From positions 172,376 to 236,375 of the forward strand of contig CAJXNY010000002.1 in NCBI GenBank assembly GCA_913057435.1: a stretch of DNA of 64,000 nucleotides. Direction: 5' to 3'. The stretch is from an uncultured Oceanospirillaceae bacterium (lineage in GTDB: Bacteria > Pseudomonadota > Gammaproteobacteria > Pseudomonadales > Balneatricaceae). Position numbers and translations under genes: made by a program. This document shows positions 34,842 through 44,245 of the stretch, one piece after another; position 1 is the first letter of the stretch; each line of letters starts with the position of its first letter. The notes below the pieces were generated by a model. It saw only the letters and a list, made by a program, of their open reading frames with translations, was not told where the DNA came from and did not search any database.

Positions 34842-36454
34842 TGGCCCGCTCCTGGTTGCAGATCCGGCTGGGCAGATTTGTCAAAAATCAGCGCGCTGGG
34901 TTTATCGTTCAAGGTATCAAGTACCGGTTCCAGTTTATTCAGTACATCGCGTAACGACTGCACCGCATTTTTCAGCTCATGGTAGAGCGGGCTGTCCGGC
35001 GACAAACCCTGGGCCGCTTCTCGAATTTCAGCCAGAGTACTGACGATCCCTGGCGCTACTTTCTGAACATCTTCACTGGCCGCCAGTTTATTCACCGTTT
35101 TCAGTGTTGTTTCCAGCTGACGCAAGGTTTTCTGTGCCTCAACAAACGTCTGATCCGCGTTCATCAGCACCGGTTCAATCGGCAATGCCTGAATTTTATC
35201 CAGTACCGCCACAACCCGCTGCTCAATCCGCTCAAGGCCGCCGGAGACCACCGGGATGACCTGGATACCGTCGGTTTCGGTGAGCAGGGCTTTAGGCGCA
35301 TCCGGGTAGATATCCAGATCAACATACAGCGCACCAGTCAGCAGGTTGCCCAGTTTGAGGCTGGCACGCATCCCTTCGCGGATCCAGCGGGTCAGCTGCT
35401 GTTGAATAGATGCCACATCAAACTGACCCAGTCGGCCTGGCTCCAGTCGAATCAGCACAGGAATCTGACCGCTATAGTCTTCCATCATCCCCATATGCCG
35501 CTCAGACAGCCCCACTACCGTACCGATACGGATGCCACGAAACTCTACCGGTGCACCGGGTTTCAGACCACGGATAGACTGCTCGAACTGCAACAGATAT
35601 TCCGTATATAAACGAAAATGCTGTTCGGTAATCGCCGCTTCGTTAGCATAGAGCTGGTAGCTGTCACCGTCTTTGGCAGACTCTCCTTCAGGCCAGCCCT
35701 CGGGCACATCAAAGGCAATCCCTCCAGTCAGCAGGGTATCCAGCGAGCCGGTACGGATCTTCACCCCTTCAGTGGAGGTGGTAATATCAATACCGCTGAT
35801 ATTCCAGAACCGCGAGCCAGTACTTACAAGCTCATCAAAAGGTGCTCGTACAAACAACTCGTAATGGATCACCCCCTGGGCAGCATCAAAGGTGGCCTGC
35901 TCAATCCGGCCTACATTGTGGCCATGGTAGGTGACAGAATCACCCACACTGAGGGAGTGGCCGGTCTTACTGAAAATGGTCAGTCGAATACCGGGCGTGC
36001 CCGGCGGCGTAACCGGTGGCTGTTCCAGCCCTGCATACCTGCGTTTACCTTTGTCACCGTCACCTGGACGCAGCTCTATATAAGCCCCCGATACCAGAGT
36101 CTCCAGTCCGGTAATCCCGGCCGTATCGACACGTGGCCGCACAACCCAGAACAGTGTGCTTTCACGCAGCAAGTGGGCTGCTGCTGGATCAATTCGCGCC
36201 TTGACCAGCACGCCATCAAGATTACGGTTAAGCGACACCGACTCTACCCGGCCCACTTTGACATTGCGGGCCCGCAGCGCGGTTTTTCCGGCTTCAATAC
36301 CGTCAGCAGTCTGGAAGGTGAGGGTGACCAGCGGCCCCTGGTTCTGCCAATGCTGATAAACCATCCAGCCACCAATCAGTACTGCAACCAGCGGAATCAG
36401 CCAGATAATTGAAAACGAGCGGCCGGCTGAAACAGTCGCATCAGGTGGGGTCAT
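34838..36454 (-). CDS. pqiB: MCE-domain intermembrane transport protein PqiB
   Basis: Periplasmic, inner-membrane-anchored protein of 538 residues. One TM helix (SIIWLIPLVAVLIGGWMVYQHW, N-terminal) is followed by three MlaD/MCE domains, the first beginning LVTLTFQTADGIEAGKTALRARNVKVG. A long C-terminal coiled region would form the needle. It likely moves lipids between membranes with PqiA and PqiC. The ATG at 36454 overlaps the end of the upstream pqiA gene by 14 bases. Confidence 0.88.
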   Translation of the reverse strand: MTPPDATVSAGRSFSIIWLIPLVAVLIGGWMVYQHWQNQGPLVTLTFQTADGIEAGKTALRARNVKVGRVESVSLNRNLDGVLVKARIDPAAAHLLRESTLFWVVRPRVDTAGITGLETLVSGAYIELRPGDGDKGKRRYAGLEQPPVTPPGTPGIRLTIFSKTGHSLSVGDSVTYHGHNVGRIEQATFDAAQGVIHYELFVRAPFDELVSTGSRFWNISGIDITTSTEGVKIRTGSLDTLLTGGIAFDVPEGWPEGESAKDGDSYQLYANEAAITEQHFRLYTEYLLQFEQSIRGLKPGAPVEFRGIRIGTVVGLSERHMGMMEDYSGQIPVLIRLEPGRLGQFDVASIQQQLTRWIREGMRASLKLGNLLTGALYVDLDIYPDAPKALLTETDGIQVIPVVSGGLERIEQRVVAVLDKIQALPIEPVLMNADQTFVEAQKTLRQLETTLKTVNKLAASEDVQKVAPGIVSTLAEIREAAQGLSPDSPLYHELKNAVQSLRDVLNKLEPVLDTLNDKPSALIFDKSAQPDLQPGAGQ

Positions 36455-37088
36455 CGGGGTACTCCTGTGAAGAATCCGGCGGCAGCTTATCCCAGATAAG
36501 CCGGGGATCAAAGCTGTGGGCAGCCAGCATGGTGAAGATTACCACCCCGGCAAAGGCGAGCGCGGCACTGCCCGGATAAATACTCATAAGCTGACCCAGC
36601 TGAATCAGCGCCACCAGAATAGCAACAACGAATACATCCACCATCGACCAGCGGCCTACCAGCTCGGTCAGCCGGTAGGTCAGGGTGCGTTGCCGCGGCC
36701 AGCGATGGTGACGGCCTGACACACTTAATGCCAGCCACATCAGCGCCAGCATCTTACCCATCGGCACCACCACACTGGCGATAAATATCACTAGCGCAAT
36801 CGGATAAGACCCCATATCCCAGAGCAGCAGAACGCCGCCCACAATGGTGCTTAGCTCCTCCTGACCCAGCAGCTGGGTTTTCATAATGGGCTGCAGATTG
36901 GCGGGGATATAAAGCAGTATGGCCGTGATCAGATACGCCCAGGTACGCTGCAGGCTATGAGGCTTACGCAACACAAGACGCGTATGACAGCGTTGACAAT
37001 GACTCTGTGCTTCAGGGGCAAGCAGGCCACAATGATGGCAACATTGCAGTCCTAGTGACGCAGCGGAGCCGGAAGAATAGTCACTCAT
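36441..37088 (-). CDS. pqiA: PqiA family membrane protein (second copy)
   Basis: A 215-residue protein that corresponds to the C-terminal half of E. coli PqiA. It has an N-terminal zinc-finger-like pair (CHHCGLLAPEAQSHCQRC) and four TM helices with the family signature YIPANLQPIM. The ATG at 37088 overlaps the preceding pqiA stop. Splitting PqiA into two single-domain genes is seen in other proteobacteria. Confidence 0.83.
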   Translation of the reverse strand: MSDYSSGSAASLGLQCCHHCGLLAPEAQSHCQRCHTRLVLRKPHSLQRTWAYLITAILLYIPANLQPIMKTQLLGQEELSTIVGGVLLLWDMGSYPIALVIFIASVVVPMGKMLALMWLALSVSGRHHRWPRQRTLTYRLTELVGRWSMVDVFVVAILVALIQLGQLMSIYPGSAALAFAGVVIFTMLAAHSFDPRLIWDKLPPDSSQEYPDDPT

Positions 37089-37704
37089 GGTCACCCCCAG
37101 CCAGCTGATGCCAGAGGTAATGTTTATCCAGACTGGCAAGCGCCGCTGTCATCGTCAGGGTAAACAGGATGTAAGCCCAGAACGACAGACCCAACACTAT
37201 ATCAGCCATCGCACTGATCTTTATCAGACTGACCAGCACACCGATCAGGAACACTTCCACCATGCACCAGGGCTCGATCGCAAACAGCCCGTGGGTGAAC
37301 CGTTTCGTCCAGTCGCTGTGCTCATCCAGCGTCAGCTGCACCAGCACCACGACCAGTAAAAATAACAACACCCCAGGCAAGATCAGAATAAATAACAACA
37401 GTAACAGAGCCAGCGGCAGAAAATTTAGTTCTACCAACGCACTGGCGCTTTGCAACAAGGTCATCTGTTGCACCTGCCCCTGTGCTTCAAACGCCAAAAA
37501 TGGAAACTGCAGTGAGAGCACAAGAAATAACAGGGCGCTGGCGGCAAACGCAAGACTACGAGCATGACCATGGCGAATCTGATGCGATAGCAAGTGACCG
37601 CAACGTGGGCAATGGGCCTTTTCACCTGCTAACAAGGTGGGTAGCCGAACCAGCAGATCACAGCTGTGGCAGGCAGTATGGTCATTCATCAATGCAACAT
37701 TCAT
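37081..37704 (-). CDS. pqiA: PqiA family membrane protein (first copy)
   Basis: A 207-residue protein that corresponds to the N-terminal half of PqiA. It has a CxxC pair (CHSCDLLVRLP) and a second (CPRCGHLL), then four TM helices with LSLQFPFLAFEAQGQ and the GVLVSLIKISAMADIVLG segment. It is the first gene of the pqi operon and overlaps the next by 8 bases. Confidence 0.83.
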   Translation of the reverse strand: MNVALMNDHTACHSCDLLVRLPTLLAGEKAHCPRCGHLLSHQIRHGHARSLAFAASALLFLVLSLQFPFLAFEAQGQVQQMTLLQSASALVELNFLPLALLLLLFILILPGVLLFLLVVVLVQLTLDEHSDWTKRFTHGLFAIEPWCMVEVFLIGVLVSLIKISAMADIVLGLSFWAYILFTLTMTAALASLDKHYLWHQLAGGDHE

Positions 37705-37914
37705 ACGATGGCATTTTAGCTGGACATAGCCAGTACTTCAGCTGAATTCTCACGACAGGCAAACAATCGATGGTATTTAGCCAATATGACGCAGATCAAC
37801 ACAATGACTGACCTATAACACCACAGCTGCCCACACAGGAAAAAAGTTGATAATCAATGTTAGAATGGTTCGCAACTACAAATAGCTTATAGTCTTAAAC
37901 AGGTGATTTTCATC

Positions 37915-39096
37915 GTGTTAAAAAAATTGTCAGGTGTCACACTGGTAATGTCCGTGCTGGCGGGGTGTACCACACATTCAGATGACCAGATCCAGACGAA
38001 TGCGCAGAGCATCACTGAACTGAACCAGGCCAAACAGAAGCTGGGACAGCAACTATATTTTGACCCGAACCTTTCCCATAACCGCAGCCAGGCATGCTCA
38101 ACCTGCCATAATCCGCAGGCCGGTTATATTGATGACCGTGACAATGGCGTCGGGGCTGCCGTATCACTAGGGGATAATGGTCACTCGCTGGGCGACCGTA
38201 CAGCGCCCACCGCCGCCTATGCCATGTTCAGCCCGCCATTTCATCAGAACAAAGAAGGCAAATGGGTTGGCGGACAGTTCTGGGATGGCCGTGCCAGCAC
38301 CCTGGCTGACCAGGCGGCAGGACCACCGACCAACCCGGCAGAGATGGGGATGGGCTCTAAAGCACTCACCGTTGAACGGATCAAAGAGAATCTGGCTTAC
38401 CAGATACAGTTTGAAAGTATCTATGGGGATGGCATTCTCAACTCCGCTGACCAGGCCTACACCGCAATGGCAGACAGTATCGGTGAGTACGAAAAAACCG
38501 CCGATTTTGCCCCTTTCGACTCGAAGTACGACCGTTTTTTACGTGGCGATGACTCTTTGACGGAAGAAGAAGAGCTAGGGCGCACCCTGTTTTTCTCCCA
38601 GCAGTTCACTAACTGCAACCAGTGCCATCAGCTTAAAACGCGACCAGGTGCTGACAGGGAGACCTTCAGTAACTACCAGTTCCATAATATTGGCACGCCC
38701 GCTAATACAGCGTTACGCAAAATCAATGGCGTCGCGGCAGACTTTGTCGATGCAGGGCTACTAAACAATCCACAGGTCACTGATGAAAAAGAGAGGGGCA
38801 AATATAAGGTGCCAACGCTGCGCAACGTCGCTGTAACAGGCCCCTATATGCATAACGGCGTCTTTGCCGACCTGCGCACCGTGGTGCTGTTTTATGACAA
38901 GTACAACAGCCGGGCACTACGGCGTAAAACAAACCCGGAAACCGATCAGCCATGGCAGCAACCCGAAGTGGCTAGCACACTGTCGATGAAGGAACTGGAA
39001 CATGGCCCGGCACTGGATGACCGTCGAGTGGACGCGCTAGTTGCCTTTATGAAGACACTGACCGACAAACGTTACGAAGCTTTGCTGGAAAAGTAA
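37915..39096 (+). CDS. Dihaem cytochrome c peroxidase (MauG/CcpA family) lipoprotein
   Basis: Periplasmic dihaem protein of 393 residues. The lipobox LAGC predicts lipidation at about residue 18. Haem motifs are CSTCH (residues 61-65) and CNQCH (234-238). Context LGQQLYFDPNLSHNRSQACSTCH and GPYMHNGVFADLRTVVLFY are typical of bacterial CCP/MauG. It could reduce hydrogen peroxide or oxidise a partner protein. The GTG at 37915 is favoured by AGG about 12 bases upstream; a second GTG lies 4 codons earlier. No partner electron donor is adjacent. Confidence 0.87.
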   Translation: MLKKLSGVTLVMSVLAGCTTHSDDQIQTNAQSITELNQAKQKLGQQLYFDPNLSHNRSQACSTCHNPQAGYIDDRDNGVGAAVSLGDNGHSLGDRTAPTAAYAMFSPPFHQNKEGKWVGGQFWDGRASTLADQAAGPPTNPAEMGMGSKALTVERIKENLAYQIQFESIYGDGILNSADQAYTAMADSIGEYEKTADFAPFDSKYDRFLRGDDSLTEEEELGRTLFFSQQFTNCNQCHQLKTRPGADRETFSNYQFHNIGTPANTALRKINGVAADFVDAGLLNNPQVTDEKERGKYKVPTLRNVAVTGPYMHNGVFADLRTVVLFYDKYNSRALRRKTNPETDQPWQQPEVASTLSMKELEHGPALDDRRVDALVAFMKTLTDKRYEALLEK

Positions 39097-39545
39097 CTTC
39101 AGCTCTACAAGAGGTGCCAGCTAATGCTGGCGCCTCTAAAGATAAAAAGTTAAACATAAATTTAAAACAAACGATTAATTTACGCTACAAGCAACACTGG
39201 AAAACACTCTGATATTCACGAGTAAAGAGGGATGAATGCCCTGTTTACTTGATGTCACCTATTGAAAAACAGGAAATATAAAAAAACAATCAAAGCTGTA
39301 CCTTGAAGTGTAGAAACAGTAGGTATAAGGATGCCAGATCAACAAATAGCTATTGACCTTTCATTCCACCTTCAAAATAATACGTCATACAATTATTATC
39401 AAAACACCTGCTAGCGAGGCAGCACAAAAGTAGTGCCTGCCCCTGACTAACACTGCATCAACGGCAGTGGTTAATGCATGGTCAGTCTTAATTGCTCTGG
39501 CATCCAGCCAGCTGAATCAACGTTTGTATAAAACAAGGAGTCGTT
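39097..39545. promoter_or_regulatory. AT-rich gap upstream of csrA
   Basis: No coding sequence is supported here. A 12-bp stem with one wobble (39110-39121 with 39126-39137, loop TAAT) follows the peroxidase gene and is a likely terminator lacking a strong T run. A second imperfect hairpin (GGCAGCAC / GTGCCTGCC) lies at about 39419-39444. The stretch is clearly richer in A and T than neighbouring genes. It may hold a long csrA leader or a small RNA; no promoter is convincing. Confidence 0.4.
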
Positions 39546-39734
39546 GTGCTAATCCTTACACGAAACATAGGACAAGCCATTCGTATTGGCGATGACATTG
39601 AAGTTCGAGTGCTTAGCTTTAACGGTTCTCAAGTCAGTATTGGTGTAAATGCCCCGAAAGAAGTAAATATTCACCGAGAAGAAATTTACTTACGTATCCA
39701 GGAAAAAGTAGGTAACAAAGCACAGGAGGCCTGA
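39546..39734 (+). CDS. csrA: CsrA/RsmA family RNA-binding regulator
   Basis: A 62-residue carbon-storage-regulator homologue. The N-terminus [23 protein letters not shown] and the RNA-contacting [13 protein letters not shown] segment match CsrA, including Arg6 and the C-terminal HREEI. The middle ([17 protein letters not shown]) differs somewhat from the housekeeping form. The start is GTG with AAGGAG 5 bases upstream. It stands alone rather than beside alaS or tRNA genes, so it is probably a paralogue. It would bind GGA motifs in mRNA leaders. Confidence 0.9.
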   Translation: MLILTRNIGQAIRIGDDIEVRVLSFNGSQVSIGVNAPKEVNIHREEIYLRIQEKVGNKAQEA

Positions 39735-39790
39735 AAGAGAAAACACTCATCCTGAGCTAAAATCCGTAACAAGCAAGTGAAAACAAAACA

Positions 39791-39818
39791 AAAAAAGGCA
39801 GCAAAAGCTGCCTTTTTT
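39791..39818. terminator. Intrinsic terminator after csrA, bidirectional
   Basis: Stem GGCAGC / GCTGCC with an AAAA loop, flanked by A6 on the left and T7 on the right. It serves both csrA and the convergent minus-strand gene. Confidence 0.88.
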
Positions 39819-39835
39819 TGTTTTAAATTTCAGAA

Positions 39836-40558
39836 TTACAGGCCGCAGTAACTGTTTAACGATTTAACATCTTTGACGGTTATCACAGCCTTCTCCCTGA
39901 TCACGAATTCACTCAGACCTACGGGAGAGTCGTCTCCCCAATCGTACGTGTAACCAAGGCGCGTCCACGGGTAGCCATTGTTGCCATAGCTGCTGGATTT
40001 CAGGTTATTAATCCAGTCTTTATGCGACTGACTGACCGTCATGCCTGTTGCCACTGGAAAATCCAGCTCTGCCTCATGGTCAGTAATCGCTGGATCAGGC
40101 GAAGGGCGGAACAGATCACCTGCCTGTACCCACATTTCTACAAAACGGGTTTTACCATTATGTGGCGGCAACCCCATCAACTGCTCCAGTCGCAATATTA
40201 AGGCTTCATCAGATAACTGAGAGCGCTTTGCTTTACAGAATTCTTGCAGGTACGGAGCAGGGGTCACCCAGACTTCACGTTGCAGCGTGACAGGTTGGCC
40301 AACCTGTTTGTCATATCCATCCCATCCTGTCCATGTGAGTACCAGCACCGAGTCTTGATCAGACTTCCAGACCAGCTCCGGCGTATTGTGCGAGATTGCA
40401 ACAAGGTCGCGCGACACCTCTGCGACAGTCGCCACCTTTGCATCTGCAACAGCAGCCTGGTATCGAGATTCAAGTGATGCATCTGTTGATGCCTGTACAG
40501 CACCGCTCAGGGCTAGCACAGAGGCAAGGGAGTATTTGAACAGGGAACGCAATTCCAT
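39836..40558 (-). CDS. Secreted hypothetical protein
   Basis: A 240-residue protein with a signal peptide (about residues 1-23, ending VQA). The mature part has three Cys residues (FCKAKR, and SYCGL with the final Cys) and aromatic-rich blocks (VLVLTWTGWDGYD, YPWTRLGYTYDWGDD). I do not recognise a family. The conserved-looking blocks suggest a folded periplasmic or exported protein. It is convergent with csrA and divergent from the EF-hand-like gene. Confidence 0.68.
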   Translation of the reverse strand: MELRSLFKYSLASVLALSGAVQASTDASLESRYQAAVADAKVATVAEVSRDLVAISHNTPELVWKSDQDSVLVLTWTGWDGYDKQVGQPVTLQREVWVTPAPYLQEFCKAKRSQLSDEALILRLEQLMGLPPHNGKTRFVEMWVQAGDLFRPSPDPAITDHEAELDFPVATGMTVSQSHKDWINNLKSSSYGNNGYPWTRLGYTYDWGDDSPVGLSEFVIREKAVITVKDVKSLNSYCGL

Positions 40559-40714
40559 TGAAAATTTCCTATCGAGAGGTATTAGACCTGCGCAGCCTAA
40601 CAGTAAACACGACGAAGTCTATTCCCCCAAAGCTCGTGAATGACATGCAATTAACCCTACGGTAAAACGCTAACGTGCCGATATGCCCAAATAATCCAAC
40701 GGAGGGATTACCTG

Positions 40715-41803
40715 ATGATTGTATCTGACAGCAACATCCAACTCGCCGCACAGCACCGTGAAACCCGTGAAAAATCAGAGTTTGAACGACTGGAAGTCTT
40801 TACGACAGACGGCCAGGGCCAAGTGCTGAGCATGAGCATTCAGCAACAGGACAAAATCTCCCTGTCTGAAGAAGCGCAGAGTCTGTCAGAAAAAGCTCAA
40901 CGCCTGTCTGAAGAAGCTCGATCAATCCCGTTGACGCGCGACCCGGCTCCCGTTAGAGATGCATTCAACTTTGATAACGAGCTTTCTCTCGATATAAGAA
41001 CCCAGGCAATGAAAGGTGTAATTGAAGGCTTATTCGGCCTTGAGATCAAGCTCGGTAATGGACAGCGTCTGGCGATGGAACCAGCATCTTCCACAGCCCT
41101 ACAGGCAGATATTTTGGGGACCCCTCTGGCAGAACCACAAGCCGGCATGCGTTACCAGGCATTCAGTTACTACCAGGAGGCAGAGTCACTCGAATTTCAG
41201 GCCAAAGGAGCCATCACCCTGGCAGATGGCCGACAACTGGACATCAATCTGGAAATGATTATGCAGCGAGACTTTGTTAGCTCTGAGTCGCTGACAATTG
41301 AAGCAGGTGCCAAACTGAAAGACCCGCTAGTGGTCAACTTTGCCAGCAGTAGCGCGCAGCTGACCGAGCAAAAATATGATTTTGACCTGGATGCCGATGG
41401 CAAGAAAGACAATATCAGCTTCGCCGGCCCGGGCAGCGGGTTGCTCATGCTTGATAGCAACCTGAACGGACGGGCTGACAACGGCAATGAACTGTTCGGT
41501 GCCCGTACCGGTAACGGGTTTTCAGAACTGGCGCAATATGACGACGACAAGAACGGCTTCATTGATGAGGGCGACGCCGTTTATAGCCAGCTTAAGCTCT
41601 GGGTAAAAAGCCCAGAAGGGCAGGATCAGTATTTCTCTTTGGCTGAAAAAGACGTTGGCGCTATTTACCTTGGCGCCATAGACACACAGTTCAGCTTTAA
41701 AGACAGCCAGAACACTCAGCAGGGCCAACTGCGCAGTACCAGCCTCTACTTAAATGAACAGGGTGGTAGCGGCACGGTGCAGCAGGTTGATCTTGTCGTA
41801 TAG
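40715..41803 (+). CDS. EF-hand/calcium-loop containing protein of unknown function
   Basis: A 362-residue protein without a signal peptide. An N-terminal helical segment has a triple SEEAQSLSEKAQRLSEEARS-like repeat near residues 50-68. The C-terminal third has acidic loops DLDADGKKDNISF, DSNLNGRADNGNELFG and DDDKNGFIDEGD, as in a family of calcium-loop proteins found in many flagellated proteobacteria. Calcium binding is likely by motif; role unknown. GGAGGG lies 8 bases before the ATG. It sits between csrA and the flagellin gene. Confidence 0.7.
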   Translation: MIVSDSNIQLAAQHRETREKSEFERLEVFTTDGQGQVLSMSIQQQDKISLSEEAQSLSEKAQRLSEEARSIPLTRDPAPVRDAFNFDNELSLDIRTQAMKGVIEGLFGLEIKLGNGQRLAMEPASSTALQADILGTPLAEPQAGMRYQAFSYYQEAESLEFQAKGAITLADGRQLDINLEMIMQRDFVSSESLTIEAGAKLKDPLVVNFASSSAQLTEQKYDFDLDADGKKDNISFAGPGSGLLMLDSNLNGRADNGNELFGARTGNGFSELAQYDDDKNGFIDEGDAVYSQLKLWVKSPEGQDQYFSLAEKDVGAIYLGAIDTQFSFKDSQNTQQGQLRSTSLYLNEQGGSGTVQQVDLVV

Positions 41804-41821
41804 GCCCGCCAGGCAGGCTAC

Positions 41822-42331
41822 TCATGGCCGTGTGCTTTTCCAGTATGCAGACTGCCACCATGGGCTCTTCAGTTTGCTGATAGTCACACCGACGCGAGTA
41901 GACACGTGCATAAACAGGCCGTTCTCAAGATACACGCCCACATGTCGGCCACGGCCTGCGGGCCGAAAAAAGACCAGATCACCGGCCTGCAAATCTGCCT
42001 GAGTAATTACTTTGCCTAGTCGCTGCTGTTGCTCTGTTGTGCGCGGCAGCTGGCGACCGAACTGCTGGGCATAAACTCGCTGTGTAAAAGCCGAGCAATC
42101 CAGACCACTGGCAGAGTTGCCACCATAGCGCCAGGGCGTACCCTGCCACTGCCGGTATTGCGCATACAATGCATCCAGCAGCGTCGGCGCCGATTGCTTT
42201 CTCGTCACAACCGCAGGCTTAACAGGGGGAACCGGGCTTAACTGCCCAGACGAGGCCACATGCCCACCGTTACCCGAGCACCCCGCCAACATGAGAATAC
42301 TCATCGCCAGGATAATACGTTTAATGATCAA
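41822..42331 (-). CDS. NlpC/P60 family lipoprotein endopeptidase
   Basis: Peptidoglycan hydrolase of 169 residues with lipobox MLAGC near the N-terminus and an NlpC/P60 domain. The catalytic Cys is in SGLDCSAFTQRVY, the His in GRHVGVYL, and a third polar residue in FMHVSTRVGVTIS. It resembles MepS/Spr of E. coli, which cleaves mDAP cross-links. It is convergent with the EF-hand-like gene. Confidence 0.88.
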   Translation of the reverse strand: MIIKRIILAMSILMLAGCSGNGGHVASSGQLSPVPPVKPAVVTRKQSAPTLLDALYAQYRQWQGTPWRYGGNSASGLDCSAFTQRVYAQQFGRQLPRTTEQQQRLGKVITQADLQAGDLVFFRPAGRGRHVGVYLENGLFMHVSTRVGVTISKLKSPWWQSAYWKSTRP

Positions 42332-42451
42332 GTAATCTCTCCATTAAAAAACCAGCACCAAACAAAACCTGCCCAGACTGATACCATAATCCATCATCAC
42401 AGAACATTAACACTGGACCGCACCTGGCACGTCCGACAGGGAGAACATACT

Positions 42452-42697
42452 GTGCAAAAATTATTAAGTATTCTCGCACTACTGGCATTGGCAAGCCCAG
42501 CCTTGGCACATGAAAGCAGGCAACCGATAAAAATGCCCCTCACCAGTGAAATGGCCGACGTCACTCGCCACTGCGTATACGCTGGCAAACTTTATAGTCG
42601 TGGCTCCGTCGTGAAACAGCCTGATGGTAACCGGGTGTGTGAAAAAGTCTCGTTTGGGGCCGAACCCTTTATGCTCGGCTGGGATAAGGCAAAGTAG
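42452..42697 (+). CDS. Small secreted DUF1496-like protein
   Basis: An 81-residue protein with a signal peptide (LLSILALLALASPALA). The mature part has two Cys in CVYAGKLYSRGSVVKQPDGNRVCEKV, a pattern I associate with DUF1496. Function unknown. The GTG start at 42452 has a GGGAG site about 10 bases upstream; longer frames overlap the divergent NlpC gene. Confidence 0.62.
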   Translation: MQKLLSILALLALASPALAHESRQPIKMPLTSEMADVTRHCVYAGKLYSRGSVVKQPDGNRVCEKVSFGAEPFMLGWDKAK

Positions 42698-42809
42698 CAG
42701 TGGAAAACTACATGAATGAGCGCTATTGTTAGTCAATTATATAAAGCTGAGGCGAGGCACTGTTAATGTCCGCTAAGCCACAGCAATGGACGGAATACAG
42801 GAGGTGGTT

Positions 42810-43610
42810 ATGTCCATTAATGCAGCATCCGTCGGCCTCAGCCATTCGCTGAATAACACAGTCGGCAGTCTTCAACAGCAGATATCCACTGGTTCCCGGA
42901 TCAATCAGGCGAAGGATGATCCTGCTGGCCTTCAGGTCTCTATTGAGTTAAGCAGTCAGATCAGGGGCAATAATATTGCCATGCGCAACAGCAATGACGG
43001 TGTTTCTGCACTACAGATCGCCGAAGGTGGCCTGAGCAGCGTTACTGACAGCCTGCAGCGCATTCGTGAGCTCACAGTACAAGCCGGTAATGGCACTTTA
43101 AGTAACAGTGACCGCTCTGCCTTGCAGAATGAAGCTGACCAGCTGCTCGAAGGTATCCGCGATACCATCGGAAGCAGCGAGTTCAATGGTAAGTCCATGC
43201 TCAAAGGCGACGAAGGCTTGAATATCCAGACTGGCGCTGACGCTGGCGAGCAGCAAGGTCTCCGCACCGTGGATCTTGCCGCCGAACTGGAAAGCATGGA
43301 CCTGTTCAAACTGGACCTGACAAACCCGGATACCAGTGCCGCATTTGACAGCCTGGACGGTGCTTTGTCCCTGGCAGGAGAACTAAGCTCCGAGTTTGGC
43401 GCCAGTCAGAACCGACTTGAGTTCGGCATGGACTCTCTGATGAATGAGAATCTCAACGAAACAGCTGCCCGCTCCCGTATCTCTGATACAGACATGGCAA
43501 AAGCAATCAGCGAGATGTCCCAGGCCCAGGTCAAACAGCAGGCAGAGATCGCCATGCTGGGCCAGGCCAACAGTAGCCGGGGCCATGTATTGAGCCTGCT
43601 TAACGTCTGA
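42810..43610 (+). CDS. Short flagellin
   Basis: A 266-residue flagellin. The N-terminal D0/D1 helices are complete (SINAASVGLSHSLNNTVGSL, ISTGSRINQAKDDPAG, LQIAEGGLSSVTDSLQRIRELTVQA) and so is the C-terminal D1/D0 part (RISDTDMAKAISEMSQAQVKQQ, SSRGHVLSLLNV). The variable D2/D3 region is almost absent, so it would make a thin filament or a minor subunit. No other flagellar genes lie around it. The ATG at 42810 has CAGGAGG 5 bases upstream; its leader carries three GGA motifs, possible CsrA sites. Confidence 0.88.
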   Translation: MSINAASVGLSHSLNNTVGSLQQQISTGSRINQAKDDPAGLQVSIELSSQIRGNNIAMRNSNDGVSALQIAEGGLSSVTDSLQRIRELTVQAGNGTLSNSDRSALQNEADQLLEGIRDTIGSSEFNGKSMLKGDEGLNIQTGADAGEQQGLRTVDLAAELESMDLFKLDLTNPDTSAAFDSLDGALSLAGELSSEFGASQNRLEFGMDSLMNENLNETAARSRISDTDMAKAISEMSQAQVKQQAEIAMLGQANSSRGHVLSLLNV

Positions 43611-43627
43611 TTCCCGCTCAAATATCT

Positions 43628-43662
43628 CGCCGTTGCCGTCCCATGGATAGCAACGGCGTTTT
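43628..43662 (+). terminator. Terminator after the flagellin gene
   Basis: Perfect 8-bp stem CGCCGTTG / CAACGGCG with a 15-base loop, then TTTTCT. Confidence 0.75.
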
Positions 43663-44245
43663 CTTATGGTCATCATATAGCTTAATGCCGGATTCAAAGC
43701 AGAGCCTGGTGACAACAACATACTAATATCACTTTGTTCTCTGACATTACCAGCGTTGATCCGACCACCCGACCCTGAATAAAATGGCATTCGAAGCACG
43801 TAGCTTCACTGGTCACTTCTAGTACACTGCTTGTGGCTAGCGCTAGCAACCAAGTGAAAGGGCGTGGCTTGTATTATCGACGATCCGTTATCCTGGCTAC
43901 TCATTAGCGGCACTGCTGCTGTAACATAGCCCGTAGTCGGAGCGCACTGCGTAACAGCACAGTAATACCCCACCTGTTCAATAGCCCATCGCCCCCTCAA
44001 CGGCCAGCAACACCGAAATATAATTTATTCCGATATAGATCGCATAATTTGATAAATATCATATAGTTGGTACACCAATGACGGTGTAATGAGTACGGGT
44101 GGTAAAAAACGACTACCCTGTCTCTACAACCCTGATAAGCAGGGTAGCCCTGTTATAGCAATTACACGCTAACTCGGTGCTTTTCCTTTGAATGTGCCGG
44201 TACAGATTGCATAATATGGGCTGATATACGGTAAGGAATTTTTGA
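43663..44245. other. Long non-coding gap between flagellin and the DUF2786-like gene
   Basis: No coding sequence is supported. It contains a 12-bp perfect palindrome GCTAGCGCTAGC at 43836-43847. A long-range 8-bp pairing CTACCCTG (44113-44120) / CAGGGTAG (44140-44147) encloses a competing CCCTG / CAGGG hairpin. An AT-rich stretch lies at 44020-44090. It may hold a regulatory RNA or remnants; nothing is recognised. Confidence 0.4.

Noticed and set aside
40663..40684. Sigma-28-like GCCGATAT with upstream TAAA before the EF-hand-like gene
   Set aside because: The spacer is 10 bases instead of about 15, so the promoter call is not supported.
43806..44000. 64-codon minus-strand frame in the gap after the flagellin gene
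   Set aside because: No ribosome site, no recognisable composition or motif; likely random.
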